Shown here piece after piece: positions 24,179 to 33,041 of a stretch of 40,849 nucleotides of DNA; the first letter of the stretch is position 1, and the number at the start of each line of letters is the position of its first letter. The position numbers were made by a program, and so were the translations under genes. Under the pieces are notes generated by a model, which was not told where the DNA came from, made no database searches, and saw only the letters and a program-made list of their open reading frames with translations. Location of the stretch: the NCBI GenBank assembly GCA_902789735.1, contig CADAOZ010000020.1, positions 1-40,849 of the forward strand. Reading direction: 5' to 3'. This stretch comes from an uncultured Lachnospiraceae bacterium (GTDB lineage Bacteria; Bacillota; Clostridia; Lachnospirales; Lachnospiraceae).

Positions 24179-24364
24179 GGCTTCATCGATCACATTTTTT
24201 TCATCAATCGTATTGTTGGAGTTCATAAAAGATTTCCTGTTGTTCAGGATCATGGTGGCGGCCAGCATGATCACGTCATCTACCGGACCGGGCATCATAT
24301 CCACCGGGGATACGACATACAGCAGAGCCAGTGCCAGAAGTACATATTTCATTGCTTTGTTCAT
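24176..24364 (-). CDS. Small DUF1232 membrane protein
   Basis: A 62-residue protein. The start is set by GGAGG seven bases before the ATG at 24362-24364; a longer frame upstream has no ribosome binding site. The core KYVLLALALLYVVSPVDMMP, continuing GPVDDVIML, is the DUF1232 (YkvA-like) signature: a short helix, the S-P-x-D-x-x-P turn and a second helix. Function in the family is not established. The C-terminus is polar (NSNNTIDEKNVIDEA). It is followed by the AIM24 gene on the same strand, with a hairpin at the junction. Confidence 0.8.
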   Translation of the reverse strand: MNKAMKYVLLALALLYVVSPVDMMPGPVDDVIMLAATMILNNRKSFMNSNNTIDEKNVIDEA

Positions 24365-24679
24365 CTTCATTCCTCCTTGTATATAAGCGGCAGCCGCCTG
24401 TCTGCGGCCTGCCCTTCTCATCTGTTTCATGTTCTTTCCATACCAGCACCTCATTCCTTTTTACGAGTTCATTGTATCCTCTGCGGGAAGCAAAATAAAC
24501 GTCCGCACATGCGTGATACAGCCTTGTATTTCCATGGATCCTGCGGAATACAAATATATTTTTTGTCTCCTTCCTCCCGCAGTATTCTTGCTGTATCTTA
24601 ATGTTTTTAAGAAAACCGGGATGCAGAGACAATTTTATGACCCTGTGATAAACAGTATATGCGGACATGGAGCTATAAG

Positions 24680-24779
24680 CATTAAGGTTTCTTAATGGTA
24701 TACAACTTTTTGACCACTTGTGCCTGACCGGATACATTTTGTGCCATACTTGTACAAGTTGCACTATAAATGATAAAAT
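24680..24779 (+). promoter_or_regulatory. Regulatory region of the GH3 operon with a 12-bp palindrome
   Basis: The 458 bases between 24364 and 24823 hold no gene. Near the 3' end ACTTGTACAAGT (24748-24759) is a perfect palindrome overlapping a possible -35 (TTGTAC, 24750-24755), with TAAAAT at 24774-24779 eighteen bases later. TTGTGCC occurs twice just upstream. CATTAAG/CTTAATG (24680-24697) forms a small hairpin further up. I infer a regulated promoter with the palindrome as operator; no regulator gene is adjacent. Confidence 0.45.
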
Positions 24780-24822
24780 ATCAAATAGGAAAATGACTAA
24801 TTTTATTGTCATGGAGGTGTAT

Positions 24823-27252
24823 ATGAAGCATAAAGATATCATTGACCGGATGACGCTGGAGGAAAAGGCGGCGCTTCTGGGCGGCAAAGGGGAATGGCAG
24901 ACCTGGGATATTCCCAGACTGCACATACCGGAAATGTATCTTTCCGACGGCCCCAGCGGTGTCCGGCGGCAGGCCGGTGCCGGCGACCATCTGGGATTAA
25001 ATCCTTCCCTGCCCGCCACCTGTGTTCCTTCTGCGGCAACGGTTGCTTCCAGCTGGGATGTAGAGCTGGCCGAGCAGATCGGCAGGACCCTGGGCGAGGA
25101 AGCCCTGGTGGAGGATGTCCAGATCCTGCTGGGACCCGGTATGAATATGAAGAGAAGTCCCCTCTGCGGACGTAACTTTGAATACTATTCGGAGGACCCG
25201 ATCCTGGCCGGTCGGATCGCGGCGGGCTATATCAAAGGCGTCCAGAGTCAGGGAGTCCGGGCCTGCGCCAAGCACTTCGCGGTCAATTCCCAGGAAGAGC
25301 GCCGTATGGCGGTCAATGCCGTCGTGGATGAGCGTACCCTGCGGGAGATCTATCTGACCCAGTTTGAGATTTCCGTCAAGGAAGGCGGCGTGGGCGCCAT
25401 CATGACCTCCTATAATGAAGTGAACGGCTGCTATACCAACGAAAGCGAGCATCTGCTCAAGGATATCCTGCGGGGCGACTGGAATTATCAGGGGATGGTC
25501 GTCACCGACTGGGGCGGCTCCAATGACCATGTGGCCGGTGTCAGAGCCGGCTCCGAACTGGAAATGCCCGCGCCCGGCCTGGACAGCGCCAGGCAGCTGA
25601 TCCGGGCGGTCAGGGACGGTTCCCTGTCGATGGAAGATGTCGACGCCAGGGTCGATACCCTGCTGGACGCCATTCTGGAAACAACGGCAGCGGCCAAAAA
25701 CAAGCCGGCGGATTTCGATAAGGAAGCCCATAACGACATCGCCCGCAGGGCGGCGGCCCAGTGCGCGATCCTGTTAAAGAATGAAGACAGTCTCCTGCCC
25801 CTGCAGAAAGGGACCCGGGTGGCGTTGATCGGTGATTTTGCCTTTGAACCCAGATATCAGGGGGCCGGTTCCTCGCAGGTCAACAATACCTTCCTGGAGA
25901 ATATCACCGACCGCCTGGGCGATTATAAGGATGATATTGAAGTGATCGGTACCAGCCGGGGCTATAAACGGGACGGCAGTGAAGATGAGGCCCTTGCCAG
26001 AGAAGCGGTAGACCTGGCCTCCAGGGCGGATGTGGTCCTCTACTTCTTCGGCCTCAATGAAATGAGTGAATCGGAAGGCCTGGACCGGACCCACCTGCGG
26101 ATCCCCGCCAATATGATCATGCTGCTCAAGCAGATGGCCAAGGCCAATCCCAGGATCGTGGGCATCCTCAGCGGCGGCTCCCCCATCGAGATGGAATGGG
26201 ACGCGGACCTCAAGGCCATCCTGCACGGCTATCTGACCGGCCAGGCGGGCGGCGGCGCCATCCTGGACCTGTTGACCGGCAAGGTCAATCCCTCCGGCAA
26301 ACTGGCGGAGACCTATCCGGTCCGGTACGAGGATACCCCCGCTTACAACTACTATCCCGCCAGAGAAAGAAATACGGACCACAGGGAAGCCATCTATATC
26401 GGCTACCGCTACTATGATACCGCGGGTGTGCCGGTCAAATATCCCTTCGGCTTTGGTCTCTCCTATACCACCTTCGCCTACAGCGGCCTGCAGGTGGATG
26501 ATAAAGGGGTCACCTTCACCATCACCAATACCGGCCGTATGGACGGCGCGGAAATTGCCCAGCTCTACATCGGACTGCCCGGCGCGAAGGTATTCCGGGC
26601 GAAACGGGAACTGAAGGGATTTACCAAGGTATTCCTGAAAGCCGGCGAGAGCAAAGAGGTCACGATCCCCTTTGATGCGTACACTTTCCGTTACTGGAAT
26701 GTGAAGACCAATCAGTGGGAAGTGGAAGGCGGCACTTACACCATTGAGATCGGACAGAGTATTGCCGACATCGTTCTGACCGGGAGCCTGGCCGTACAGG
26801 GAACCACAGAGGTGCTTCCGTACGACCCCGCCGAGATCCCGTCCTACTACAAAGCGGATATCAAAAATGTTTCCGACACGGAATTCTCCAAAGTCCTGGG
26901 GTACCCGGTTCCCGACGGTTCCTGGGGCAGCGTTCTGACCGAGAACGACGCCATCTGTCAGATGAAGAACGCAAAGCTCGGACTTGCCAGATTTGCCTAT
27001 AACATCCTGGAAGGAAAGCGCAAAAAGGCAGAGGCGGCCGGAAAACCCGATCTGAACATCCTCTTTATCTACAACATGCCTTTCCGTGCCATCGCCAAGA
27101 TGACTGGCGGCGCGGTCTCCAAGGATATGGTCGATGGTATGGTGGATGCTGTCAACGGCCACTTCTTCGGCGGCATCGGCAAGGTCATCGGCGGCTATTT
27201 CCGCAACGGCAGAGAAAACAAGGCATATGAGAAGAAACTCAGGGGGAAATAA
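24823..27252 (+). CDS. GH3-family beta-glucosidase, cytoplasmic
   Basis: An 809-residue glycoside hydrolase family 3 enzyme in normal domain order. GGAGG five bases before the ATG at 24823 sets the start; earlier open frame is not credible. The N-terminal barrel shows SDGPSGVR, CGRNFEYYSEDP, AKHFAVNSQE and the nucleophile Asp229 in VVTDWGGS. The C-terminal sandwich has AQCAILLKNEDSLLPL and GVLSGGSPIEM-like segments, and an Fn3-like domain follows near 565-660. A 150-residue tail containing YNMPFRAIAKMTGG and VNGHFFGGIGKVIGGYF is a feature I know from clostridial members. No signal peptide, so it should act on imported beta-glucosides. The next gene starts 4 bases after its stop, indicating an operon. 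Confidence 0.93.
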   Translation: MKHKDIIDRMTLEEKAALLGGKGEWQTWDIPRLHIPEMYLSDGPSGVRRQAGAGDHLGLNPSLPATCVPSAATVASSWDVELAEQIGRTLGEEALVEDVQILLGPGMNMKRSPLCGRNFEYYSEDPILAGRIAAGYIKGVQSQGVRACAKHFAVNSQEERRMAVNAVVDERTLREIYLTQFEISVKEGGVGAIMTSYNEVNGCYTNESEHLLKDILRGDWNYQGMVVTDWGGSNDHVAGVRAGSELEMPAPGLDSARQLIRAVRDGSLSMEDVDARVDTLLDAILETTAAAKNKPADFDKEAHNDIARRAAAQCAILLKNEDSLLPLQKGTRVALIGDFAFEPRYQGAGSSQVNNTFLENITDRLGDYKDDIEVIGTSRGYKRDGSEDEALAREAVDLASRADVVLYFFGLNEMSESEGLDRTHLRIPANMIMLLKQMAKANPRIVGILSGGSPIEMEWDADLKAILHGYLTGQAGGGAILDLLTGKVNPSGKLAETYPVRYEDTPAYNYYPARERNTDHREAIYIGYRYYDTAGVPVKYPFGFGLSYTTFAYSGLQVDDKGVTFTITNTGRMDGAEIAQLYIGLPGAKVFRAKRELKGFTKVFLKAGESKEVTIPFDAYTFRYWNVKTNQWEVEGGTYTIEIGQSIADIVLTGSLAVQGTTEVLPYDPAEIPSYYKADIKNVSDTEFSKVLGYPVPDGSWGSVLTENDAICQMKNAKLGLARFAYNILEGKRKKAEAAGKPDLNILFIYNMPFRAIAKMTGGAVSKDMVDGMVDAVNGHFFGGIGKVIGGYFRNGRENKAYEKKLRGK

Positions 27253-27256
27253 CAAC

Positions 27257-27820
27257 ATGAAGGATTTCTTAAATAATTTTGCCGAAAAGCATCCTAAGGC
27301 GGCCCAGTGGATCCGGGAAGGCGGACTCTTTGTCCTGTTCAGTTATGTGGTCACCTTTATCAAGTACCTGCTGCTGACCTTCCTGCCCGGCTTCTGGCGG
27401 GGGATCGTGGGGGATGTGGAATGGGTATGGCCCGGCATCCAGGTGACGATCATGGGCGTTCCGCTGACCCTGGCGGTCATCGGCAATGCCCTGGCGGACG
27501 GCGGTCTGGCCTTTACCCTGGCCAACTATACTTCCATCATCCTGGGCGAGTGCATCAACTTCCCTCTGCAGAGGAATGTGACCTTCCGCAGCAAGGGACC
27601 CGTCGGCAAACAGATCCTCTTCCACGCGGCCGGTACCATCGCGGTCATGCTGGTCATGAACCTCTTTACCTGCATCTGGAATCCTGTGACTGCGGCCATC
27701 GGCATTCCGGACGCGGTCCGCAATATCGTAACGACCATCGCCACCGGCGGCGTTGCCATGGTCATCATTTTCGCGATCGACAAGACCATCTTTGCGCCCG
27801 GCTGGGGGGAAAAGAAATAA
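27257..27820 (+). CDS. GtrA-like small membrane protein
   Basis: A 187-residue protein with about four membrane helices. The start at 27257 follows AGGGGG that overlaps the previous gene's end. The first helix follows REGGLFVLFSYVVTFIKYLLL, and the segment ANYTSIILGECINFPLQRNVTFRS resembles the GtrA family's conserved helix and N-x-x-W/T-F-R ending. GtrA-like proteins move lipid-linked sugars across the membrane or partner with glycosyltransferases. The match is moderate and by eye. It sits between two GH3 beta-glucosidase genes in the same direction, so its role is probably tied to glycosides; transport, lipid-linked sugar handling or a scaffold for the membrane-bound GH3 are all possible. 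Confidence 0.55.
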   Translation: MKDFLNNFAEKHPKAAQWIREGGLFVLFSYVVTFIKYLLLTFLPGFWRGIVGDVEWVWPGIQVTIMGVPLTLAVIGNALADGGLAFTLANYTSIILGECINFPLQRNVTFRSKGPVGKQILFHAAGTIAVMLVMNLFTCIWNPVTAAIGIPDAVRNIVTTIATGGVAMVIIFAIDKTIFAPGWGEKK

Positions 27821-27923
27821 CGGTGTTTTTCCGGGACCTGATAGGTGGTCGGGCTCCGGTGAACATATATACAGGCGCTGCTGCGGCAGCCGCAAATACT
27901 TTTTATAAAAGGGAGGAAAAAGT

Positions 27924-30818
27924 ATGTTATCAATCAACATGGATGATGTGATGAACGTCGTCAATTCGATCAAAACGCATCTGATCGCGATTGCAGCCAT
28001 TCTGATCATCGGAATTATCCTGCTCATCGTCCTGCGTAAGAACCGCAAGGGCAGAGCAGCGACTCTGATCTGTATGCTGGCAGGCATCTGCATCGCCGTC
28101 AACATGATCTGTACCGGTCCCATGAGCACCATGCTGGATCTGGTCAGCGGCAGCGGTACCATCACGGATGAAACATCCGCGGCTGCCCAGGAGCTGGCGG
28201 TCCAGATTGGTGAAGAAGGCATTGTACTTCTGGAAAACAATGACAATCTTCTGCCGATGGCTTCCGGCGCCAAGCTCAACGTCTTCGGATGGGCATCCAC
28301 CAAGCCGATCCTGGGCGGCGCAGGCTCCGGTGCCCTGAACGACGCTTATGATACTGTCGATATCCTGGAGTCTCTGAGCGCGGCGGGCATCGAGACCAAC
28401 ACAGAACTGACCCAGTTCTATACCGACTACAAGGCGGACCGTCCGGAAGTCGGCATGTGGGCCCAGGACTGGACACTGCCCGAACCCAACGTTTCTCTGT
28501 ATACTGACGATCTGATGGACAATGCCAAGGCATTTTCCGACACAGCCATGATCGTAGTCTCCCGCTCCGGCGGTGAAGGCGCGGATCTGCCTTCCAATAT
28601 GCAGGCGGTGATCGACGGCTCTTATCAGGACGGCACCACCTATACAGCCGGTACTTATGATGACAGCCTGAACGAAGGCAATGACTGGGATGAGGGCGAC
28701 CACTATCTGCAGCTCTCCAACCGCGAGGAAGAGATGGTCGATCTGGTCTGCCAGAACTTCGACAATGTCATCTTTGTTTACAACGGCGCCAACGCCTTTG
28801 AACTGGGCTTCATCAAAGATCATCCCCAGATCAAATCCGTTCTGTGGACTGCCGGCCAGGGCCATGTCGGTATGACCGCTCTGGGCAAGATCATCAACGG
28901 TGAGGTCAATCCTTCCGGTAAGATGATCGACACTTATGTCTATGATCTCAAGAGTACCCCCTGGTGGAACAACTTCGGTGACTTTAACTATACCAACATG
29001 GACGAGTTCAAGTACACCTCCACCGGCTTTACCGGCGTAGAATCCACCGCCTATGTATCCTTCGTCAACTATGTGGAAGGCATCTATGTAGGCTATCGTT
29101 TCTATGAGACAGCCGCTGCGGAAGGCTTCATCAACTATGATGATGTGGTCCAGTATCCCTTCGGCTACGGCCTCTCCTATACCAGCTTTGAACAGAAGAT
29201 GGGCGACATCACCGAACAGGACGGCGTCATCAGCTTTGACGTGACCGTGACCAACACCGGTTCTGTCGCGGGCAAGGACGTTGTAGAAGTCTATTACAAT
29301 CCACCGTATACCAACGGCGGCATTGAAAAGGCCTCTGCCAACCTGATCCAGTTCGAGAAGACCGGCCTTCTGGAGCCCGGCGCTTCCGAGACCGTCAATA
29401 TCTCCTTCAAGGTGGAAGATATGGCTTCCTATGACCATAAGGAACTGGGCGGCTATGTCCTTGAAGAAGGCGACTACATCATCTCCATCAATTCCGACTC
29501 TCATAACATCATTGACTCCAAGACCTACACCGTAGGCGCCAGAGTCGATTATGTAGCGGAGAACAAGCGGTCCACTGACCTGATCACAGCCACCAACCAG
29601 TTCGATTACGCGGCCGGCGAAGTCACCTACCTGTCCAGAGCGGACAAGTTCGCCAACTATGACGCGGCCACAGCGGCTCCCTCCAACATGGAAATGCCCG
29701 CAGACGCCAAGGCCACCTTCTATAACATCAGCAACTATCTGACACCGGAAGCGACTGCGGCAGATGAAGATCCCGATGCAGCGGCCGTGACCACCGGCGC
29801 CGCCAACGGTCTCAAACTGGCTGACATGCGCGGCCTGGAAAAGGACGATCCCAAGTGGGATCAGCTGCTGGATCAGATGAGCCTGGATGATTACAATGCC
29901 CTGACATCCCTGGGCGGCTATCAGACCAACTCCGTGGATTCCATCGGCAAGGTTCGTACCAACGACTGTGACGGCCCTGCTTCCATCAACAACAACTTTA
30001 CCGGCGTCGGCTCCATCGGCTTCCCCGTAGGCGTTGTCGTTGCCGCCACCTGGAACAAGGATCTGGCCCATGCCTTCGGCGATTCCATCGGCAAGATGGC
30101 AAACGAAATGGATGTTTCCGGCTGGTACGCGCCTGCCATGAACAACCACCGTACCGCCTTCGCGGGACGTAACTTCGAGTACTATTCCGAAGACGGTCTC
30201 CTCTCCGGCTATATCGCCGCCAACGCGGTGGCCGGTTCTCAGGAGAACGGCGTCTATGCCTACATGAAGCACTTTGCCCTCAATGACCAGGAGCAGAACC
30301 GCTGCGATATGATCTGCACATGGTCCAACGAGCAGGCCATCCGTGAGATCTATCTGAAGCCTTTCGAGATGTGCGTCAAGGATGCGGACTGCCTGGCAGT
30401 CATGTCCTCCTTCAACTACATCGGCAACCGCTGGGCCGGCGGTACCGCCAACCTCTGCAAGACCGTCCTTCGTGACGAGTGGGGCTTCAAGGGCTTTGTC
30501 GAGACTGACTACTTCGGTGTCTACGGCTACATGTCCGCAGACCAGGCGGTCCGTAACGGTACCGACCTGATGCTGGTCAACTATCCGACCGCGACCAACG
30601 ATGTCCAGTTCCGTGATACCAACGGTGCCCAGAAGGCCATGAGAGACGCGGCCAAGAACATCCTCTATGTAGTGGCCAACAGCCGCGCTTATGATGAAGC
30701 CAATCTGAGCACAGGCATGCCCAAGTGGAAAGTGATCATGTACGTCGCTGACGCAGTGGTCGCAGCCCTCTGCCTGCTGATCGCCGTCCGCGCCTTCGGC
30801 AAGAAGAAACAGAAATAA
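27924..30818 (+). CDS. Membrane-anchored GH3 enzyme with swapped domain order
   Basis: A 964-residue GH3 enzyme. Two helices at the N-terminus (about 19-38 and 46-66) and one at the C-terminus (about 937-956, then KKKQK) anchor it; the enzyme between them would face outside. The domain order is reversed: the GH3 C-terminal sandwich comes first (GIVLLENNDNLLPM from about 99), then an Fn3-like domain (about 437-525), and the barrel last (DCDGPASINN, AGRNFEYYSED, Lys782-His783 in MKHFALND, and nucleophile Asp862 in FVETDYFG). Such swaps are known in Ruminococcus albus and Butyrivibrio beta-glucosidases. GGGAGG precedes the ATG. Codons are strongly C-ending, suggesting high expression. The substrate may be a beta-glucoside or xyloside. 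Confidence 0.9.
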   Translation: MLSINMDDVMNVVNSIKTHLIAIAAILIIGIILLIVLRKNRKGRAATLICMLAGICIAVNMICTGPMSTMLDLVSGSGTITDETSAAAQELAVQIGEEGIVLLENNDNLLPMASGAKLNVFGWASTKPILGGAGSGALNDAYDTVDILESLSAAGIETNTELTQFYTDYKADRPEVGMWAQDWTLPEPNVSLYTDDLMDNAKAFSDTAMIVVSRSGGEGADLPSNMQAVIDGSYQDGTTYTAGTYDDSLNEGNDWDEGDHYLQLSNREEEMVDLVCQNFDNVIFVYNGANAFELGFIKDHPQIKSVLWTAGQGHVGMTALGKIINGEVNPSGKMIDTYVYDLKSTPWWNNFGDFNYTNMDEFKYTSTGFTGVESTAYVSFVNYVEGIYVGYRFYETAAAEGFINYDDVVQYPFGYGLSYTSFEQKMGDITEQDGVISFDVTVTNTGSVAGKDVVEVYYNPPYTNGGIEKASANLIQFEKTGLLEPGASETVNISFKVEDMASYDHKELGGYVLEEGDYIISINSDSHNIIDSKTYTVGARVDYVAENKRSTDLITATNQFDYAAGEVTYLSRADKFANYDAATAAPSNMEMPADAKATFYNISNYLTPEATAADEDPDAAAVTTGAANGLKLADMRGLEKDDPKWDQLLDQMSLDDYNALTSLGGYQTNSVDSIGKVRTNDCDGPASINNNFTGVGSIGFPVGVVVAATWNKDLAHAFGDSIGKMANEMDVSGWYAPAMNNHRTAFAGRNFEYYSEDGLLSGYIAANAVAGSQENGVYAYMKHFALNDQEQNRCDMICTWSNEQAIREIYLKPFEMCVKDADCLAVMSSFNYIGNRWAGGTANLCKTVLRDEWGFKGFVETDYFGVYGYMSADQAVRNGTDLMLVNYPTATNDVQFRDTNGAQKAMRDAAKNILYVVANSRAYDEANLSTGMPKWKVIMYVADAVVAALCLLIAVRAFGKKKQK

Positions 30819-30915
30819 TCACAGACAGTAACACTGTAAAAACGGAAGGGATGATCTGTTAAAAAAAGAATCGACAGATGCCATTACAGAATAGAAATCA
30901 TTTTTGACAGAGAAA

Positions 30916-30989
30916 CCGGCCGCGGAAGCGGCCGGAATCCCGGAACATGCGCAAGCCGGCAGGAGCCATTTCGGTTCCTGCCGGCTTGC
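30916..30989. other. Pair of very stable hairpins after the GH3 operon
   Basis: The first hairpin is CCGGCCGC-GGAA-GCGGCCGG (30916-30935), with a GNRA-type tetraloop. The second has arms 30951-30967 and 30973-30989, 17 bp with one G-T pair and a 5-base loop. Neither is followed by a T run on the plus strand. They are the only structure in the gene-free 30819-31157 stretch, and may be the 3' end of the GH3 mRNA or a factor-dependent terminator. Confidence 0.6.
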
Positions 30990-31157
30990 CTGTCTGCCTG
31001 CTCTCACACAGCCCGGTTCGATCATTCCAGCGGCAATATTTCCTGTTATGGGGCATCCTGCTGTGCACAAGGCAGGCTTTTCTCTCCGCCGCAGCCGCCC
31101 GCCTGCTTTAGAGTCCTACATTTCTGTTCGTACTTTCAGGCAGTCAGGCGCATAGGA

Positions 31158-31166
31158 TGTTATAAT
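31158..31166 (+). promoter_or_regulatory. Extended -10 promoter of the phosphatase gene
   Basis: TGTTATAAT is a perfect extended -10, 87 bases upstream of the start codon. No convincing -35 is present. Confidence 0.6.
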
Positions 31167-31252
31167 GAAAGGGGGCGGCAGGTCTTTCCGCTCTGTGAAA
31201 GTCACAGCTGCCAACAGAAACTGAAATAAAAGGAAATGACAGGGAGGTTAAG

Positions 31253-32902
31253 ATGAAACAACAGAGTCATACAGGCATCAGGAAGAGGTTGATTTCTCTG
31301 ATCACGGCCATGGTCCTGCTGGCGGTCCTTTGTACCGCCTGTTCCTCTGCGGCGCCGCAGAAGGACGCTGCCGTGGGTGATACAGCAGGGGCAACCGCCC
31401 AGGCTGAGGCAGAGGCCCGGGATGCAGCGGCCGCGGAAACAACAGCAGCGGATGCCGCGCCGGCCGGAGAAACCGCACAGGTCACCGCCGCCCCGGAAAC
31501 GGCAGCGCAGCAGGAAACTCCGCAGGCGCCGGACGTCAGTGACGCGTATACCCTTAAAAAGGTCGTCATCCTCAGCCGCCACAATATCCGCGCCCCTCTT
31601 TCCGGGGAAGGATCCTTTCTGAGCACCGCGACGCCCCACACATGGTTCCAGTGGACCGCGGATACCAGCCAGCTTTCTCTGCGGGGCGGTATTCTGGAGA
31701 CCATGATGGGCCAGTATTTCCGCAAATGGCTGGAAAGTGAGGAGCTGATCCCGGAGAATTACCAGCCGGAGGACGGAGAAGTCCGCTTCTATGCCAACGC
31801 CAAGCAGCGTACCCAGGCGACAGCCAGGTATTTTGCTTCCGGCATGCTGCCGGTGGCGATTGTTGACATCGAACGCCACGCGGATTACGACACCATGGAT
31901 GAAACATTTACGCCCAAGCTGCACTTCCTCAACGATGCATTTGAGAAGACCGCTATGGAAGAGATAGCCGCGTTCGGCGGCGACAAGGGACTCGAAGGAC
32001 TGGACAGCCAGATGACAGACGCTTACGCCCTGCTGGAGGATGTCCTGGACCTGCAGGATTCCGAAGCGTACAAGAAGGGAGAACTGACCGGATTTACGCC
32101 CGGCAACATCCAGATCAAGCTGAACCTGGATGAAGAACCCGGTATGGAGGGAGATCTCAAGACGGCTACCCAGCTCGCTGACGCCCTGGTCCTGCAGTAT
32201 TATGAGGAAGAGGATCCCAAAGAGGCCGCCTTCGGTCACGATCTGACCATGGAGGACTGGCAGACGCTCGACAGTATTAAAGAGCTGTATTCCAAAATCC
32301 TGTTCACTTCCGATTCCGTTGCTGTCAACGTTGCCCAGCCCCTGCTTGTGGAGATCAAAAACGAGCTGCAGGAAGAGAACCGCAGATTCACTTTCCTGTG
32401 CGGCCATGATTCCAATGTTGCTTCTGTACTGGCCGCTATGGGCGTTGAGGAATACAGCCTGCCCGGTACGGTCGAACGGGATACGCCCATCGGCGTCAAG
32501 CTGGTCTTTGAAGTCTATGAAGGCCCCGATCAGCAGGACTACTGCAGGATCCGCCTGGTCTATCAGACGACGCAGCAGATCCGCGAACTGGAGCCGCTGG
32601 ACCTGGATACTCCGCCTGCCAGCTTCGCGCCGGATTTCAAGGGGATGGAAAAGAACGCGGACGGCCTGTATCTTCTGGAGGACGTTTACAACAGGATCCA
32701 GGAAGGCCTGGACCGTTATGATGCCCTTTCTCTGACAGCCGGTTCCGCGGAGGAGGCAGCCACAGCCGCGCCTGCGGCGGAAGAAGCAGCGCCCGCGGAA
32801 GCCCCCACGGAAGCTCCGGCGCAGGAAGAAGGAACAGAGGAAGCGCCCGCGGAAGAACCGGCTCCGGAGGAAACCGGGGAAGCGGCGGACGACGCAGCCT
32901 GA
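31253..32902 (+). CDS. Histidine acid phosphatase (glucose-1-phosphatase/phytase-like) lipoprotein
   Basis: A 549-residue surface lipoprotein of the branch 2 histidine phosphatase family. The signal peptide ends CTAC (Cys30), followed by an Ala/Thr/Glu linker to about residue 95. The catalytic motif RHNIRAP contains nucleophile His110, and the proton donor pair is His385-Asp386 in CGHDSNVAS; both resemble E. coli glucose-1-phosphatase (RHNLRAP and GHDSN) more than phytases such as AppA. After about residue 480 comes a 60-residue tail rich in Ala, Glu and Pro, which may span the cell wall. It would release phosphate from sugar phosphates or phytate outside the cell. The gene has its own promoter and terminator. 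Confidence 0.88.
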   Translation: MKQQSHTGIRKRLISLITAMVLLAVLCTACSSAAPQKDAAVGDTAGATAQAEAEARDAAAAETTAADAAPAGETAQVTAAPETAAQQETPQAPDVSDAYTLKKVVILSRHNIRAPLSGEGSFLSTATPHTWFQWTADTSQLSLRGGILETMMGQYFRKWLESEELIPENYQPEDGEVRFYANAKQRTQATARYFASGMLPVAIVDIERHADYDTMDETFTPKLHFLNDAFEKTAMEEIAAFGGDKGLEGLDSQMTDAYALLEDVLDLQDSEAYKKGELTGFTPGNIQIKLNLDEEPGMEGDLKTATQLADALVLQYYEEEDPKEAAFGHDLTMEDWQTLDSIKELYSKILFTSDSVAVNVAQPLLVEIKNELQEENRRFTFLCGHDSNVASVLAAMGVEEYSLPGTVERDTPIGVKLVFEVYEGPDQQDYCRIRLVYQTTQQIRELEPLDLDTPPASFAPDFKGMEKNADGLYLLEDVYNRIQEGLDRYDALSLTAGSAEEAATAAPAAEEAAPAEAPTEAPAQEEGTEEAPAEEPAPEETGEAADDAA

Positions 32903-32913
32903 CTGACAAAAAC

Positions 32914-32963
32914 AATACCTCCCGCAGCGGATCTGCAAAAATCCGCTGCGGGAGGTATTTTAT
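32914..32963. terminator. Bidirectional terminator after the phosphatase gene
   Basis: AATACCTCCCGCAGCGGAT (32914-32932) pairs perfectly with 32941-32959 around an 8-base loop. TTTT lies at the plus-strand end and five Ts follow on the minus strand, so it could also stop the convergent cobalamin gene. Confidence 0.9.
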
Positions 32964-33041
32964 GACGCACATTCAATATCCCGGCAGCCTTCGTACCTGT
33001 GCCGGCACATTGTCGTCTGTATATACGTTCCTTATTCTGTT

